Source: Terriglobia bacterium
GTDB taxonomy: Bacteria > Acidobacteriota > Thermoanaerobaculia > Thermoanaerobaculales > Thermoanaerobaculaceae
Reading direction: 5' to 3'
Length of the DNA stretch: 64,000 nt
Assembly (NCBI GenBank): GCA_020073245.1
Contig: JAIQFQ010000006.1
Span: forward strand, 62,001 to 126,000
Shown: piece after piece, positions 16,488-25,284 of the stretch
Layout of the letters: each line of letters starts with the position of its first letter
Position numbering within the stretch: the stretch's first letter is position 1
The notes under the pieces: model-generated
The model's input: only the letters and a program-made list of their open reading frames with translations
Told to the model about the DNA's origin: nothing
Database searches by the model: none
Translations under genes and position numbers: made by a program

Positions 16488-18358
16488 GGTTCTTCCTCCA
16501 CCGCCGCAGTGGCTGGCGGGGTGTTGTCGACGACGACCACGCTCGAAAGCGCCTGCACTCTGGCTGGCGTCTCCGGGTTTGACGGTGCGTCGGTCGCCGT
16601 GAGACGGAAGCGATACAGACCGTCGGCCAGCGCCTGCGTGTCAAGTGCGATCGACGTGACCTCGAGGTCGTCGCGGACCTTCCACCACGCATCGCTGCCC
16701 GCCCTCCCTACCTCAACCGTGAACCGAAGGGGGTCGCCGTTCGGGTCGTCGGCTTTCCAAGACAGGCTCTGGTAGCCGACCCTGTAGTACTTCTTGCCCA
16801 GCCGGTCCTGCGTCTCCTTGGCCTCGTCGTCAAGCGTGGTGAAGATCCCCGATAGGTCGGGGTGCTGCACCTCGACGATGCGGTCGGACGGGGGCGGCCC
16901 CTTGAGAAACACCTCGCCCGGCTCGTGGACGGTGAACTCCTTGATCTCGGGCGGCAGGTTGATCTGACGGTACGTCACCTCGGTCCGCCCCACGCGCGGG
17001 ATCGACGCTGCCGCCGCGGGCTCGAGCTCCACCTGCCATTGGAGGTAGCGTGCGGGGGGTGCCGCCACCTGGCCGCCAGGGCACCCCACCGGTGCGGACC
17101 ACGCACTCCACGTATCGTCGGGGGGCGCGCTCGCACCGGAGCGAAAACGGAGCGTGCACCCCCCTCGGGGGGGCAACTCGCCGACGAGCTCGGCATCGCC
17201 CCACTGCGCCGGCTGGCCGGCATCGAGCGGAGGGGACGCGAAGGTGCCGTGAACCTTGCCCGAGCGGTGGAGCAGCCTGGTGGGGCTTTGGGTGAGCACC
17301 CAGGCCCCGCCGGCGGCTATGCGGACCACCTGTGCGGCATTGACCGTGTCGAGCATGGCAGCCGAGCCCTCGACGAGCTGCCATAGCTCGCCGTCGAGGC
17401 CCGTGCCGATGACCAAACCCACGTCGCCCCATGCCAGCGTGGAGGCGATCTGCTTGGTGAAGCGGTGGACCGTCGTCGCAGCCCCCTGGGGAAGGATACG
17501 TACGATTTCGGACGTCGCGGGTCCCTTCGGCGTCTCGGGCGTCGTGCTCGTGCTTTCGCTCACGGACACCGTAACGATGGCCTCCCCGTCATCCTTGGCG
17601 GGGGGCTTGCCCAGGGTCGGATCACCGGCGATCCCCGCGGCATAGGTGGCACCATCCGGGGCAGGCGCGAGTGCCGCGACCTCGGTGAAGCTCGAGTCGT
17701 ACACGACGCCCGGCGGGGTAGTGCCGGTCCAGCGCATCACGAGTCCTTTGCCCGAGGTTCCGATGAGCAGCACGTCGCCGGTTACCGCGAGACACCGGGC
17801 GTGCCGGTCGGGGATCGCGGCCGCGAGCTCGAGGCCCTTGGCGGTGAAGCGCATCAACCTGCCGGGGTTACCCGCCGCAACCACCAGGCCGCCCTTGAAC
17901 CAGGCAAGGTCCCAGAGGTTCCCGCCCTGCAGACGGGCCACTTCTTCGATTGCGCCCTTGGCCTTGGCGCTCCGCAGCAACAACGCGGGAGCGGCGGTGG
18001 CCGCCCACAGGTTCTCATCGGGATCGAGCAGGAGCGCCGTGATTTGGTCTGCCTTGGCCTCGCCGACCAGTTCCTTCCTGCCCTCACGCACCCGGTAGAT
18101 GCGGGCCGGGTGGCCGGTGCCCACGAACGCCGTCCCGTCAGGCGCGACGACGACGGCGAGGCCGAGCGGCTCGTCGAACGTCGCCACGGGTGTGAGCGGG
18201 GCTAGCGGGCGCAGCGAGCCGTCCGGGAAGATCATGACCCCGTGGCCGGTGGCACCGGCGAGGGCACGAGGTGTGTCCAGGACGAACCGCCGTGTCTGCG
18301 ACGCGTGTGCCGAGCCGAAGGCAATCAGGACGAACAGGACGGCGATGGGGCGTCTCAC
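16484..18358 (-). CDS. Exported propeller-like protein with C-terminal Fn3-like domain, hypothetical
   Basis: 624 residues, not assigned to a named family. A signal peptide (P-I-A-V-L-F-V-L-I-A-F-G-S-A-H-A, residues 4-19) is clear. Residues about 25-420 contain repeated units of the sort D-G-T/S-x-x-(V/A)-(G/A)-T-G...(I/L)-Y-(R/x)...(G/K), consistent with a beta-propeller of the SMP-30/NHL kind. After about 420 the sequence resembles immunoglobulin/fibronectin modules, ending in D-G-L-Y-R-F-R-L-T-A-T-D near 590. GTG 18358 overlaps the stop of the S55 gene by 4 bp. Tight linkage to that gene suggests a shared envelope function, perhaps as its substrate or regulator. Confidence 0.7.
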   Translation of the reverse strand: MRRPIAVLFVLIAFGSAHASQTRRFVLDTPRALAGATGHGVMIFPDGSLRPLAPLTPVATFDEPLGLAVVVAPDGTAFVGTGHPARIYRVREGRKELVGEAKADQITALLLDPDENLWAATAAPALLLRSAKAKGAIEEVARLQGGNLWDLAWFKGGLVVAAGNPGRLMRFTAKGLELAAAIPDRHARCLAVTGDVLLIGTSGKGLVMRWTGTTPPGVVYDSSFTEVAALAPAPDGATYAAGIAGDPTLGKPPAKDDGEAIVTVSVSESTSTTPETPKGPATSEIVRILPQGAATTVHRFTKQIASTLAWGDVGLVIGTGLDGELWQLVEGSAAMLDTVNAAQVVRIAAGGAWVLTQSPTRLLHRSGKVHGTFASPPLDAGQPAQWGDAELVGELPPRGGCTLRFRSGASAPPDDTWSAWSAPVGCPGGQVAAPPARYLQWQVELEPAAAASIPRVGRTEVTYRQINLPPEIKEFTVHEPGEVFLKGPPPSDRIVEVQHPDLSGIFTTLDDEAKETQDRLGKKYYRVGYQSLSWKADDPNGDPLRFTVEVGRAGSDAWWKVRDDLEVTSIALDTQALADGLYRFRLTATDAPSNPETPARVQALSSVVVVDNTPPATAAVEEEP

Positions 18359-20073
18359 GGCACCTCCGGTCCGGGGCGGACGATGAGCGGAACGCGCACG
18401 GAGCCTTCGAGGACGTAGGAACCGTCCACGCGGTCGGTCGCGAGCACGGCCGTGGAGAGGCGGGTCAGCGCCCGACTCCCCATGCCCGAAGCGAGGGTCA
18501 CCGACCACGAAGGCGGCAACCCGGGCTGCGAGACGCCGGGCATCGCCGCTCCGCGCTCGTGCGCCTCAAGGGCAACCACCAGCGTGGTGCTGCTTTCCAG
18601 TTGTTGAAGCTGGTCCAGCTGACCGGCGAAATCGTTCGGTATCGTCGCCTCCGCGCGCAGACGGTAGTCGCTCCAGCTCGCGCCGTCGGCAATCAGGAGG
18701 TCGAGCGCGCCGGGCCGCACGGTCGCCGGCACCGTGATCACGACCCGCCGGCTCTCGACGGCTCGCTCGTGCGGCTGCAGGCGCACCTCGACCGGCAGCT
18801 CCTGGCCGGGGTTCACGGTTGTGCGGGCAGGCACGGCCTCGAGAATGGTCGCACCCAGAGGCTCCTCTTCGCGATCGAGGACCAGATCGAGCCCGGTCAC
18901 CGGAGGGTGGGGGAACGAAGAGTTGGCGAGGAAGCTCACAACGGTGCCGGCGAACAGCGACAGGCGCGCCAGGGCATCGGGTCCCCGCGATGCTTGCCGC
19001 ACCGAAACCTCGCGTCCGTCACCGGTATGGACGGTGAGCGCCATTCGCACGGCGGCCTCTCCCGAGGAGGCGCCTCGCGCCGTGAGGCAGGCGTTCGCGA
19101 GGAAGGTGACGAGCAGCGGTTGCAGGATCGGCATCTCGGCGATTCTGAACTGCCACGTTACCTCGCCCGTGACGTCGCGGACGCGCACCGAAACCGGTGT
19201 TCCGGCAGGTGCCGGCCCAACCAGCGCCAGCACGCCGGCTGAGCGGTCTGCCACCAGCGTGCCAAACGGTTCGCCTGTTGCGAAGATCTTGAACGGGGTC
19301 TGATAGGAGTCCTCGACCGCCAGCACCCTTGCGCGCGCCACCGGCAGCTTCACAGCGCCCAGACCGAACATCGGGTGGCCAAACGCCCACAGGCGGTCAC
19401 CATCGCGTGCGGTCACCGTGCCTCCGGCGGCGAGTGACGCGTCCCCCCACACCAGTTGGACCGCGATCATGTCGCCAGCTTCGGGAACTCCGGCGAGGCC
19501 CCGGGCCGTTCCGCCCGGTACCGGCTGCGACCCCATGTGAGTGAGCACGTCTGTGGCGAGCCCCGGCGGCACGGGCAGGCCCGTCACCGCCAGCAGCTGC
19601 GGCGGGAGGTCGGACCGCGACGGGAGCTGCGGGAGGACCGTCCACGGCTCGATCCCTCCTTTGGTGATGGCCGCAACCTGTGCCAGCGTCGGGCCCGGCG
19701 CGACCGTGGCGCCGCCCACCAGCGGAATGTCGTGCATGGTGGCGAATGGGGTCACCCCGGCCAGCGGCTCCTTGGCCCAACTCCAGCCGAAGGCGAGGGC
19801 GCCGAGGAGCTTGCCATCCAGGTACACCGGCGAGCCGCTGACGCCGGCCGCCACGCCGGTGCCGGCGAACCGGGCGTCGGCGAGGCGCACGAGCACCGCC
19901 TTGCGATCGGGGCCCATGGCGTCGAGCACACCCATCACGGTCACGGGGATTTCGAGCCGCTCCCCTCCGGACCACTCGGTGACGCACACACCCTTCTGGC
20001 CCGGCCGGACGGTCGTGGGGTCGAGCCAGGTGGTGGCGGCCGAAAGGATGAGCGGCAGGAGGACGGACGCCAT
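18355..20073 (-). CDS. SpoIVB-type S55 peptidase domain protein
   Basis: 572 residues with a hydrophobic N-terminus (about 1-14) that may direct export. The segment G-V-S-G-S-P-V-Y (77-84), followed by D-G-K-L-L-G-A, is the hallmark of S55 serine peptidases (G-M-S-G-S-P in SpoIVB). A second hallmark, A-F-G-H-P near 230-234, resembles the catalytic His region. In sporulation SpoIVB the His region precedes the Ser; here the order is reversed (see findings). The C-terminal half (about 330-570) is beta-rich with no recognised domain. There is no sign of sporulation genes. It starts 6 bp after aroF, and its own stop overlaps the next gene. Confidence 0.75.
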   Translation of the reverse strand: MASVLLPLILSAATTWLDPTTVRPGQKGVCVTEWSGGERLEIPVTVMGVLDAMGPDRKAVLVRLADARFAGTGVAAGVSGSPVYLDGKLLGALAFGWSWAKEPLAGVTPFATMHDIPLVGGATVAPGPTLAQVAAITKGGIEPWTVLPQLPSRSDLPPQLLAVTGLPVPPGLATDVLTHMGSQPVPGGTARGLAGVPEAGDMIAVQLVWGDASLAAGGTVTARDGDRLWAFGHPMFGLGAVKLPVARARVLAVEDSYQTPFKIFATGEPFGTLVADRSAGVLALVGPAPAGTPVSVRVRDVTGEVTWQFRIAEMPILQPLLVTFLANACLTARGASSGEAAVRMALTVHTGDGREVSVRQASRGPDALARLSLFAGTVVSFLANSSFPHPPVTGLDLVLDREEEPLGATILEAVPARTTVNPGQELPVEVRLQPHERAVESRRVVITVPATVRPGALDLLIADGASWSDYRLRAEATIPNDFAGQLDQLQQLESSTTLVVALEAHERGAAMPGVSQPGLPPSWSVTLASGMGSRALTRLSTAVLATDRVDGSYVLEGSVRVPLIVRPGPEVP

Positions 20074-20079
20074 CGGCGA

Positions 20080-21117
20080 TCAGGCGCTCAACCTGAGGGC
20101 CCGCGAGAGGTGCCGGCCGGTGAGCGGCAGCAAGGCCGGGAGCTGCTGGATGAGCTGCGCGAGCTCATCGGGGACGACCGCCTGGGCCGCATCCGAGAGG
20201 GCCTGTGACGGATCGTGATGGACCTCGATCATGAGACCGTCGGCCCCTACGGCTGCCGCCGCACGCGCCATCGGGACCACCTTGTGCCGCTTGCCCGTTC
20301 CGTGGGAGGGGTCGACGATGATGGGCAGGTGCGAGAGGCGCTGCACTGCCACGACGGCGGCGAGGTCCAGGGTGTTTCGGGTGTGGTCGGCAAAGGTGCG
20401 GATCCCCCGCTCGCAGAGGACAACCTGGTAGTTGCCTTCCGCCAGCATGTACTCCGCGGCCATGAGCAGCTCCTCGACCGTCGCGGCCATGCCGCGCTTG
20501 AGCAGTACCGGCATGCGTGTCTGACCGGCGAGGCGGAGGAGCGAGTAGTTCTGCATGTTTCGGGCGCCAATCTGGATCATGTCGCAGTACTTGGTCACGA
20601 GCTCGAGGGAGCGCTCGTCCAGAGCCTCCGACACGATCGGCATCCCAACCTCGCGCCCCACGTCGCGGAGGATCACGAGCCCCGGTTCGCCGAGTCCCTG
20701 GAATGTGTACGGCGAGGTGCGGGGCTTGAACGCGCCTCCGCGCAGGATCTGCGCCCCCGCCTTGCGAACGGCGCGCGCAACGGTCAGCGTCTGCTCCGGC
20801 GCCTCCACTGAGCACGGTCCGGCGAACACCGCGAAATTGTCTCCGCCGACCGGAACCCCGCTGACCATTACGACGGTGTTCTCGGGTTTGGCTTCGCGGC
20901 TCACCAGCTTGTAGGGGTGAGAGACAGGGATGACCTCGAGCACGCCAGGTAGGTTCTCGAAGACGGCGGGCTCGACCGCTCCCTGGTTGCCCGTGATCCC
21001 TATTGCGACACGCTGGGCGCCCGGGATTGGATGCGCTTTCAGACCCAGTGCAGCAATTCGCTCGATGACCTGCTCCACCTGCTTGGCGGTAGCCGCCATC
21101 GTCATGACAATCAGCAT
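20080..21117 (-). CDS. aroF: 3-deoxy-7-phosphoheptulonate (DAHP) synthase, type I-beta
   Basis: First step of the shikimate pathway: condenses PEP with erythrose-4-phosphate. 345 residues. The N-terminal FLR/ACT-like regulatory domain (1-70, starting M-L-I-V-M) marks the I-beta subgroup found in Thermotoga and Bacillus. The barrel has A-G-P-C-S-V-E (about 99-105), R-G-G-A-F-K-P-R-T-S-P, I-G-A-R-N-M-Q-N and D-P-S-H-G-T-G. First gene of the minus-strand unit, with a strong promoter and GGGAG before the ATG. aroA lies elsewhere in the window (33031), so aro genes are dispersed. Confidence 0.96.
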   Translation of the reverse strand: MLIVMTMAATAKQVEQVIERIAALGLKAHPIPGAQRVAIGITGNQGAVEPAVFENLPGVLEVIPVSHPYKLVSREAKPENTVVMVSGVPVGGDNFAVFAGPCSVEAPEQTLTVARAVRKAGAQILRGGAFKPRTSPYTFQGLGEPGLVILRDVGREVGMPIVSEALDERSLELVTKYCDMIQIGARNMQNYSLLRLAGQTRMPVLLKRGMAATVEELLMAAEYMLAEGNYQVVLCERGIRTFADHTRNTLDLAAVVAVQRLSHLPIIVDPSHGTGKRHKVVPMARAAAAVGADGLMIEVHHDPSQALSDAAQAVVPDELAQLIQQLPALLPLTGRHLSRALRLSA

Positions 21118-21141
21118 CGTCGCTCCCTCAAGACCGGGGCT

Positions 21142-21169
21142 ATACTAGCCGAGGCAGGGAGGTTGTCAA
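21142..21169 (-). promoter_or_regulatory. Promoter of the aroF operon, overlapping a divergent -10
   Basis: Minus strand: consensus -35 TTGACA (21164-21169), 16 bp, TAGTAT (21142-21147). The same bases read on the plus strand give TATACT (21141-21146), a good -10 for the divergent gene at 21171. The two polymerases would therefore compete for one site. Confidence 0.6.
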
Positions 21170-21170
21170 A

Positions 21171-21905
21171 GTGAAGAGGGTGGTGCTCTTCGGTGTTGCG
21201 CTCCTGCTGGTGGCCCAGCAGGCCTTCGCGGTCTACGTGCTGATCCTGCGCAACGGCGACCGCGTGGTCGCCAGGGAGAAGTACCAGGTGAAGGGTTCCA
21301 ACGCCGTGTTCATGACCAAGATCGGCACCCTGACCTCGCTTCCGCTGTCGCAAATTAACGTGGAAGCCACCGAAAAAGTGAACGGACAGGGGCTTGGCGA
21401 CGCCCAGCTCCTTGAGTGGGTGGACGCCAAGAAGATCGTTCCAACGCCCACGCCGACACCCCCGGTCGCATCCCTCGGTCGCATCAAGGCCGGCATCGCT
21501 GCAAAGGAGGGGATCGCCACTCGCCCAACGCCCACCCCGGGTGTGATGTTCCGCGAGAGGCACTACCGAGATGCACAGGTGGACCAGGCGTTTCAGCAGG
21601 GGCTCGAGGCCTACCACCTCTACCTCTACCGGACGAGCGAGGGAACCTTGCCGGGCTACCTGTTCATTGAGATTTCGGTCAACGGCCAGCCGGAGACGCT
21701 CAAGGCGCTCCAGGCCGTCACCTCGACCTACCAGCTTTGCGCCCAGAAGGCACCCGAGCGTGTACCCGAGCGGGTCGAGCTCCAGATGCTCAACGAATCG
21801 GGCAAGGAGGCCGGGGTGTTTCGGCTTTCGGCGGCCGATGCCGCCGAGTTTGTCAGCGGCAAGGTCACACCCGAGGCGTTCTACATCCAGCACGTGATCT
21901 TCTGA
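21171..21905 (+). CDS. Exported protein of unknown function
   Basis: 244 residues, not recognised. A signal peptide (V-V-L-F-G-V-A-L-L-L-V-A-Q-Q-A-F-A, cleaved about residue 20) leads to a small beta-rich domain of the form V-L-I-L-R-N-G-D-R-V-V-A-R...L-P-L-S-Q-I (22-65). It reads like a domain reporting on a quantity's name or unit in other exported acidobacterial-type proteins. Two short T-P-T-P repeats (about 91-96 and 122-126) flank a linker, and the C-terminal half is globular. GTG start with GGGAGG 8 nt upstream. Divergent from aroF with overlapping -10 boxes. Confidence 0.7.
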   Translation: MKRVVLFGVALLLVAQQAFAVYVLILRNGDRVVAREKYQVKGSNAVFMTKIGTLTSLPLSQINVEATEKVNGQGLGDAQLLEWVDAKKIVPTPTPTPPVASLGRIKAGIAAKEGIATRPTPTPGVMFRERHYRDAQVDQAFQQGLEAYHLYLYRTSEGTLPGYLFIEISVNGQPETLKALQAVTSTYQLCAQKAPERVPERVELQMLNESGKEAGVFRLSAADAAEFVSGKVTPEAFYIQHVIF

Positions 21906-22024
21906 TCGGGAGGGCCCGTGCCATGCCCGCCCGACCGCCCGGCGCTCTCGACCCCCTGGGCCCCCCCCGTTCGGACGGAGTGAATTCGGGCGAGCGGATC
22001 AGCAGTCGCCACAGGTGGTGTTTG

Positions 22025-22600
22025 GTGGTGAGACTCGCGGCGGTCCTCCTTGTGGCCATTTCGTGTCGGGGACCGCTCCCGGCGCCCGAGTTGAAGTACC
22101 GGCAAGAACGCGAGCAGGCAGTGAAAGCCGCATTGCGTCCATCGGAGGCGGGTCGCTTCCAAGGCCTGCGCTTCTATCCGTTCGACCCCGCCTGCAGGTT
22201 CCGGGCCATGATCGAGCCGATCGTCCCGCCGGAAACGCTTCGGATTGCCGCCAGCAACGGGGAACAGCGCGCCGCCCACCGCGTCGGTCGGGTGCGCCTC
22301 GGCTTCCCGAACGGCACGGCGGTGCTCACCATCTTCCAGCTCGACGATATGCGCGCGGAGTATCCGGATGCCCTCTTTCTGCCGTTTCGCGACTCTGGCG
22401 CCGGCGCCGAGACCTACGGCGCCGGCCGCTACCTGGAGATCGAGAGGTTGGCGGGCGGCGTCGTGAGCCTCGACTTCAACCGCGCGTACAACCCCGACTG
22501 CGCCTACGGAATCACGGGCCAGTGCCCGATCACGCCGCCGGAGAACACCGTCTCGTTCGCGATCAAGGCCGGCGAAATGATGCCCGCAGGACATTTTTGA
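22025..22600 (+). CDS. DUF1684 putative lipoprotein
   Basis: About 191 residues. The C-terminal signature D-F-N-R-A-Y-N-P-D-C-A-Y...C-P-(I)-T-P-P-E-N-x-(V)-x-x-x-I-K-A-G-E is diagnostic of DUF1684, whose members have no proven function. The N-terminus is a lipoprotein-type signal (V-R-L-A-A-V-L-L-V-A-I-S-C), with the cysteine about 15 residues in; the -3 position is Ala rather than Leu. Start codons TTG 22022, GTG 22025 and GTG 22028 are adjacent; AGGTGG upstream favours 22025. An upstream ATG at 21923 in the same frame would hide the signal peptide and was not used. The 119 bp before it hold no clear promoter. Confidence 0.75.
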   Translation: MVRLAAVLLVAISCRGPLPAPELKYRQEREQAVKAALRPSEAGRFQGLRFYPFDPACRFRAMIEPIVPPETLRIAASNGEQRAAHRVGRVRLGFPNGTAVLTIFQLDDMRAEYPDALFLPFRDSGAGAETYGAGRYLEIERLAGGVVSLDFNRAYNPDCAYGITGQCPITPPENTVSFAIKAGEMMPAGHF

Positions 22601-22685
22601 GCTGGACTTCAAACGGTCGCCGGGGTCGCGTTCGTTCATGCCACTCGTCCAGTCGGGAGTGATGCGTCTGCTATAAGGAGAGTGG

Positions 22686-25187
22686 GTGCTCGCCGTCAGC
22701 CTGCTGCTTGCCGTAGCTCCGTCGCTGCCGCCGGTGATCGCCGATCCGCGCCTGGGCGCCTCGGACTGGCAACTCGTCAGGAGCGACCAACCGCTCCCGC
22801 CGCCGGGCGCTGCTGGGTACTTTCTTGTCCTGCCTCGTCCTCCGGTCGAATCGGACCAGCGTTGGCTCGAAGCGGCCGTAGCGTTGGCCGGTCGGCGCGT
22901 CCCGGTGGTCGCGATCGGGTCCGTCCCGCCGGCGGCTGCGGTGCTGCCGTACCTCGATGGTTTCGCGCCGGACCCCCCGCCGAAGTCGGCTGCGCTGCCC
23001 GAACTGCAGGGCCGGGTCGGGATACCCGTGGTCGTTGCCGTTACGGACCCCGAGGCTGCGGTCCTGGCACTCGCGGCCGGCGCGACGGCCGTGCTCATCG
23101 GTCACCCCGACCCTGCCTGGGCAGGAGAGCTGGGGGGACTGCTCCCAGAGCCGCAGCCGGCACGAGTCGGCCCCCGCGAGCTCCCGACCGCGATCCGGTC
23201 GAACGACCTCGCGACGGTGGTGGGTCTGCCGGCAGACTTCCCCGGCGGGAACGTCGTCCTGCCGGGCCCCTGGTACGGCGCCGCGACGCTGCTCGCCGAC
23301 GGCAGGCACGCGCTGGCGCTTCAGAGGAGCGGCGAGGGCGCGACAGTCGTGCTTCCACCGCTCCCCCGCGGCGGGGTGTTGATTGCCGCGCGGCCTGCCG
23401 AGGCGGGCGCCGCCTTCGAGAACGTTCAGGTGAGTGGGGATCGTTTGCCTTTGGCCGCCGAGGTGCTTGCGCGCCACCAGCGGGCCGCCGCTCGACAGGA
23501 GCGCTTGGTCCCGCGGTGGCGTGCCGAGCAGCGTCTCCTCATCCGCGTCTGGGTGGCGGAGCTCTCGCGCAGCTTCGAGGTGGCGCTGGCGGGGCCGGCG
23601 TTTTCGGAGCGCGTCGTGGGCACGGACTGGGAGATCACCCGAGCCTGGGTGGACGGCGTGAGCTGGGACCCCGACCACCTGCCGGACCTCCCGCTGCTGG
23701 AGCCTCAGCGGGCGCCGGTGCCGCCGCTCACGGTACGGCTAAGGTCGGCGTACCGGTACGAGCTTGCCGGGGTTGAGCGGCGACAGGGGCGGCGTTGCTA
23801 CGCGCTGACGTTCGCCGACGATCGGCCAGGCGTCCCGGCACGGCGTGGCACCGCGTACATCGACGCGGTCACGTTCGGTCTCGTGGAGCTCGAAGAGCTC
23901 GCGGAGGGGCTCCCAGACGAGGTCAGGGCGACCCGTTCGGTCACGTCCTATCAGGCGGTCGACCTGTTCGGCGAGACGGTGTGGATGCCATCGAAGGTCG
24001 TGGCCGACGACCTGCTCTCGGTGTTCGGGAGCTCGGCGACCGTCCATCGCGAGTTGGAGGTCTCCGACCTCGCGATCGACCCGCCCGGCTTCACGCCTGA
24101 CCGTGCGGCCGCCTACGCGCGCGAGCACCGAATGTTCCGGGATACCCCTGCCGGCGTCCTCGCTCTGGTGCCTGACGGCCGGGGCGGACGGATACCAGGC
24201 GGGGCGACGGGCCGCTCGCAGAAGTTCCTCATCGCAGGCGTGGCCTACGACCCGGGGTTCTCGATCCCGGTACCGTACGGCGGACTGCAGCTTCAGGACT
24301 TCGACTTTCGCCGTCGCGGCGACCAACTCCGCCTGCTCATCGCCGGCGTGATCAACGACGCCGCCTACTCGGCGCGCCGAGGTGACACGGACCTCTCCCT
24401 GCGAGCGTTCGTGCAGCTGCTGCCCTTCTCCAACAGCCTCTACCTCGGCGGGGTCGAGCACAAGGGCCAGGCCGTGAAGGTGATGCACCAGAGCGTGGGT
24501 GCCGGCGTCGCCACGTCCGTGGGCGTCGTGCGGGCCCTTCTTGATGTTGGTGTGAATCGCTGGGACTTCTCCCGCGACGACACCACGGCCGCCGACTTCA
24601 TCCTGCCATCGGGGACGTTTGAGCCGACGGTGCGTGTGCAGGGCGAGGCGGCGCTGGGCGCGGCCACGGTGAGCCTGATGGGCGAGGCCGGATGGCGCAT
24701 GACGTGGCGCGCCTGGGGGCTCGGCGCGAGCGAGAAGCCGAAGACGAGCTGGCAGCGCGGCCGGGTGCTCGTCGTCTACGAGAAGGCACTGTTCCCGCTT
24801 GCAAAGCTGCACCTTGACGCCGAGGCCTGGACGGGCCGCGATCTCGACCGTTTCTCGGCCCCGTCGCCTTCGCGCTTCGGAGCGCTGCGAATTCGCGGCA
24901 TCGCCTCGGACCGGGTCCTTCCGGAGCGGATCGGAGTCGTGCGGGCCTCGCTCGCGCTGCCGCTGTCCCCGACGGTGCGCGCAGAGGCGGGCGTGGACGC
25001 CGGCTGGGTGCACGACATCACCGGCCAGTACCGCGCGCAGCCGCTCTCGGGCGTGTCATTCGGGCTGACAACCCCGGGGCCGTGGGGCACGCTGGTGCAG
25101 GGCAGCGTGGGCTACCCGCTCGCCACCCCCGGCCCTCACCGCCCTACGGTTGAGTTCTTCCTCCTCCGCCCCCTCGCCCACAGGTAG
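22686..25187 (+). CDS. Large exported protein, probable outer-membrane beta-barrel with LolA-like middle domain
   Basis: 833 residues, not recognised as a named family. A short hydrophobic N-terminus (about 2-20) fits a signal peptide. Residues about 25-230 are alanine-rich, alternating alpha/beta. The middle (about 350-475: Y-R-Y-E-L-A-G...R-G-T-A-Y-I-D...V-W-M-P-S-K) resembles the substrate-fold of LolA/outer-membrane-lipoprotein-sorting proteins. From about 515 alternating hydrophobic strands, each 9-12 residues, run to the C-terminus, as in a barrel. GTG start with AAGGAG 6 nt upstream. Its stop codon touches the C-type repeat. Function unknown. Confidence 0.65.
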   Translation: MLAVSLLLAVAPSLPPVIADPRLGASDWQLVRSDQPLPPPGAAGYFLVLPRPPVESDQRWLEAAVALAGRRVPVVAIGSVPPAAAVLPYLDGFAPDPPPKSAALPELQGRVGIPVVVAVTDPEAAVLALAAGATAVLIGHPDPAWAGELGGLLPEPQPARVGPRELPTAIRSNDLATVVGLPADFPGGNVVLPGPWYGAATLLADGRHALALQRSGEGATVVLPPLPRGGVLIAARPAEAGAAFENVQVSGDRLPLAAEVLARHQRAAARQERLVPRWRAEQRLLIRVWVAELSRSFEVALAGPAFSERVVGTDWEITRAWVDGVSWDPDHLPDLPLLEPQRAPVPPLTVRLRSAYRYELAGVERRQGRRCYALTFADDRPGVPARRGTAYIDAVTFGLVELEELAEGLPDEVRATRSVTSYQAVDLFGETVWMPSKVVADDLLSVFGSSATVHRELEVSDLAIDPPGFTPDRAAAYAREHRMFRDTPAGVLALVPDGRGGRIPGGATGRSQKFLIAGVAYDPGFSIPVPYGGLQLQDFDFRRRGDQLRLLIAGVINDAAYSARRGDTDLSLRAFVQLLPFSNSLYLGGVEHKGQAVKVMHQSVGAGVATSVGVVRALLDVGVNRWDFSRDDTTAADFILPSGTFEPTVRVQGEAALGAATVSLMGEAGWRMTWRAWGLGASEKPKTSWQRGRVLVVYEKALFPLAKLHLDAEAWTGRDLDRFSAPSPSRFGALRIRGIASDRVLPERIGVVRASLALPLSPTVRAEAGVDAGWVHDITGQYRAQPLSGVSFGLTTPGPWGTLVQGSVGYPLATPGPHRPTVEFFLLRPLAHR

Positions 25188-25263
25188 GCGGCGCGGCTAC
25201 ACGCACCGTGCCGCAGTCCTGCGTTGCGCGTTGTTTCGGACGACGGACCACGGTCCACGGACC
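25187..25263 (-). repeat. C+D composite 3'-end repeat after the EamA gene
   Basis: C module GGCGGCGCGGCTACACGC at 25187-25204 and D module GGACCACGGTCCACGGACC at 25245-25263, 40 bp apart. Both modules occur exactly at 59535-59604, and C also at 31819-31836. Read in the sense of the minus-strand EamA gene (stop at 25285) the order is stop, D, C, as after secA. D consists of overlapping GGACC/GGTCC palindromes able to form hairpins. Confidence 0.75.
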
Positions 25264-25284
25264 GGGGTCGTTCCGGCGCCGCCA

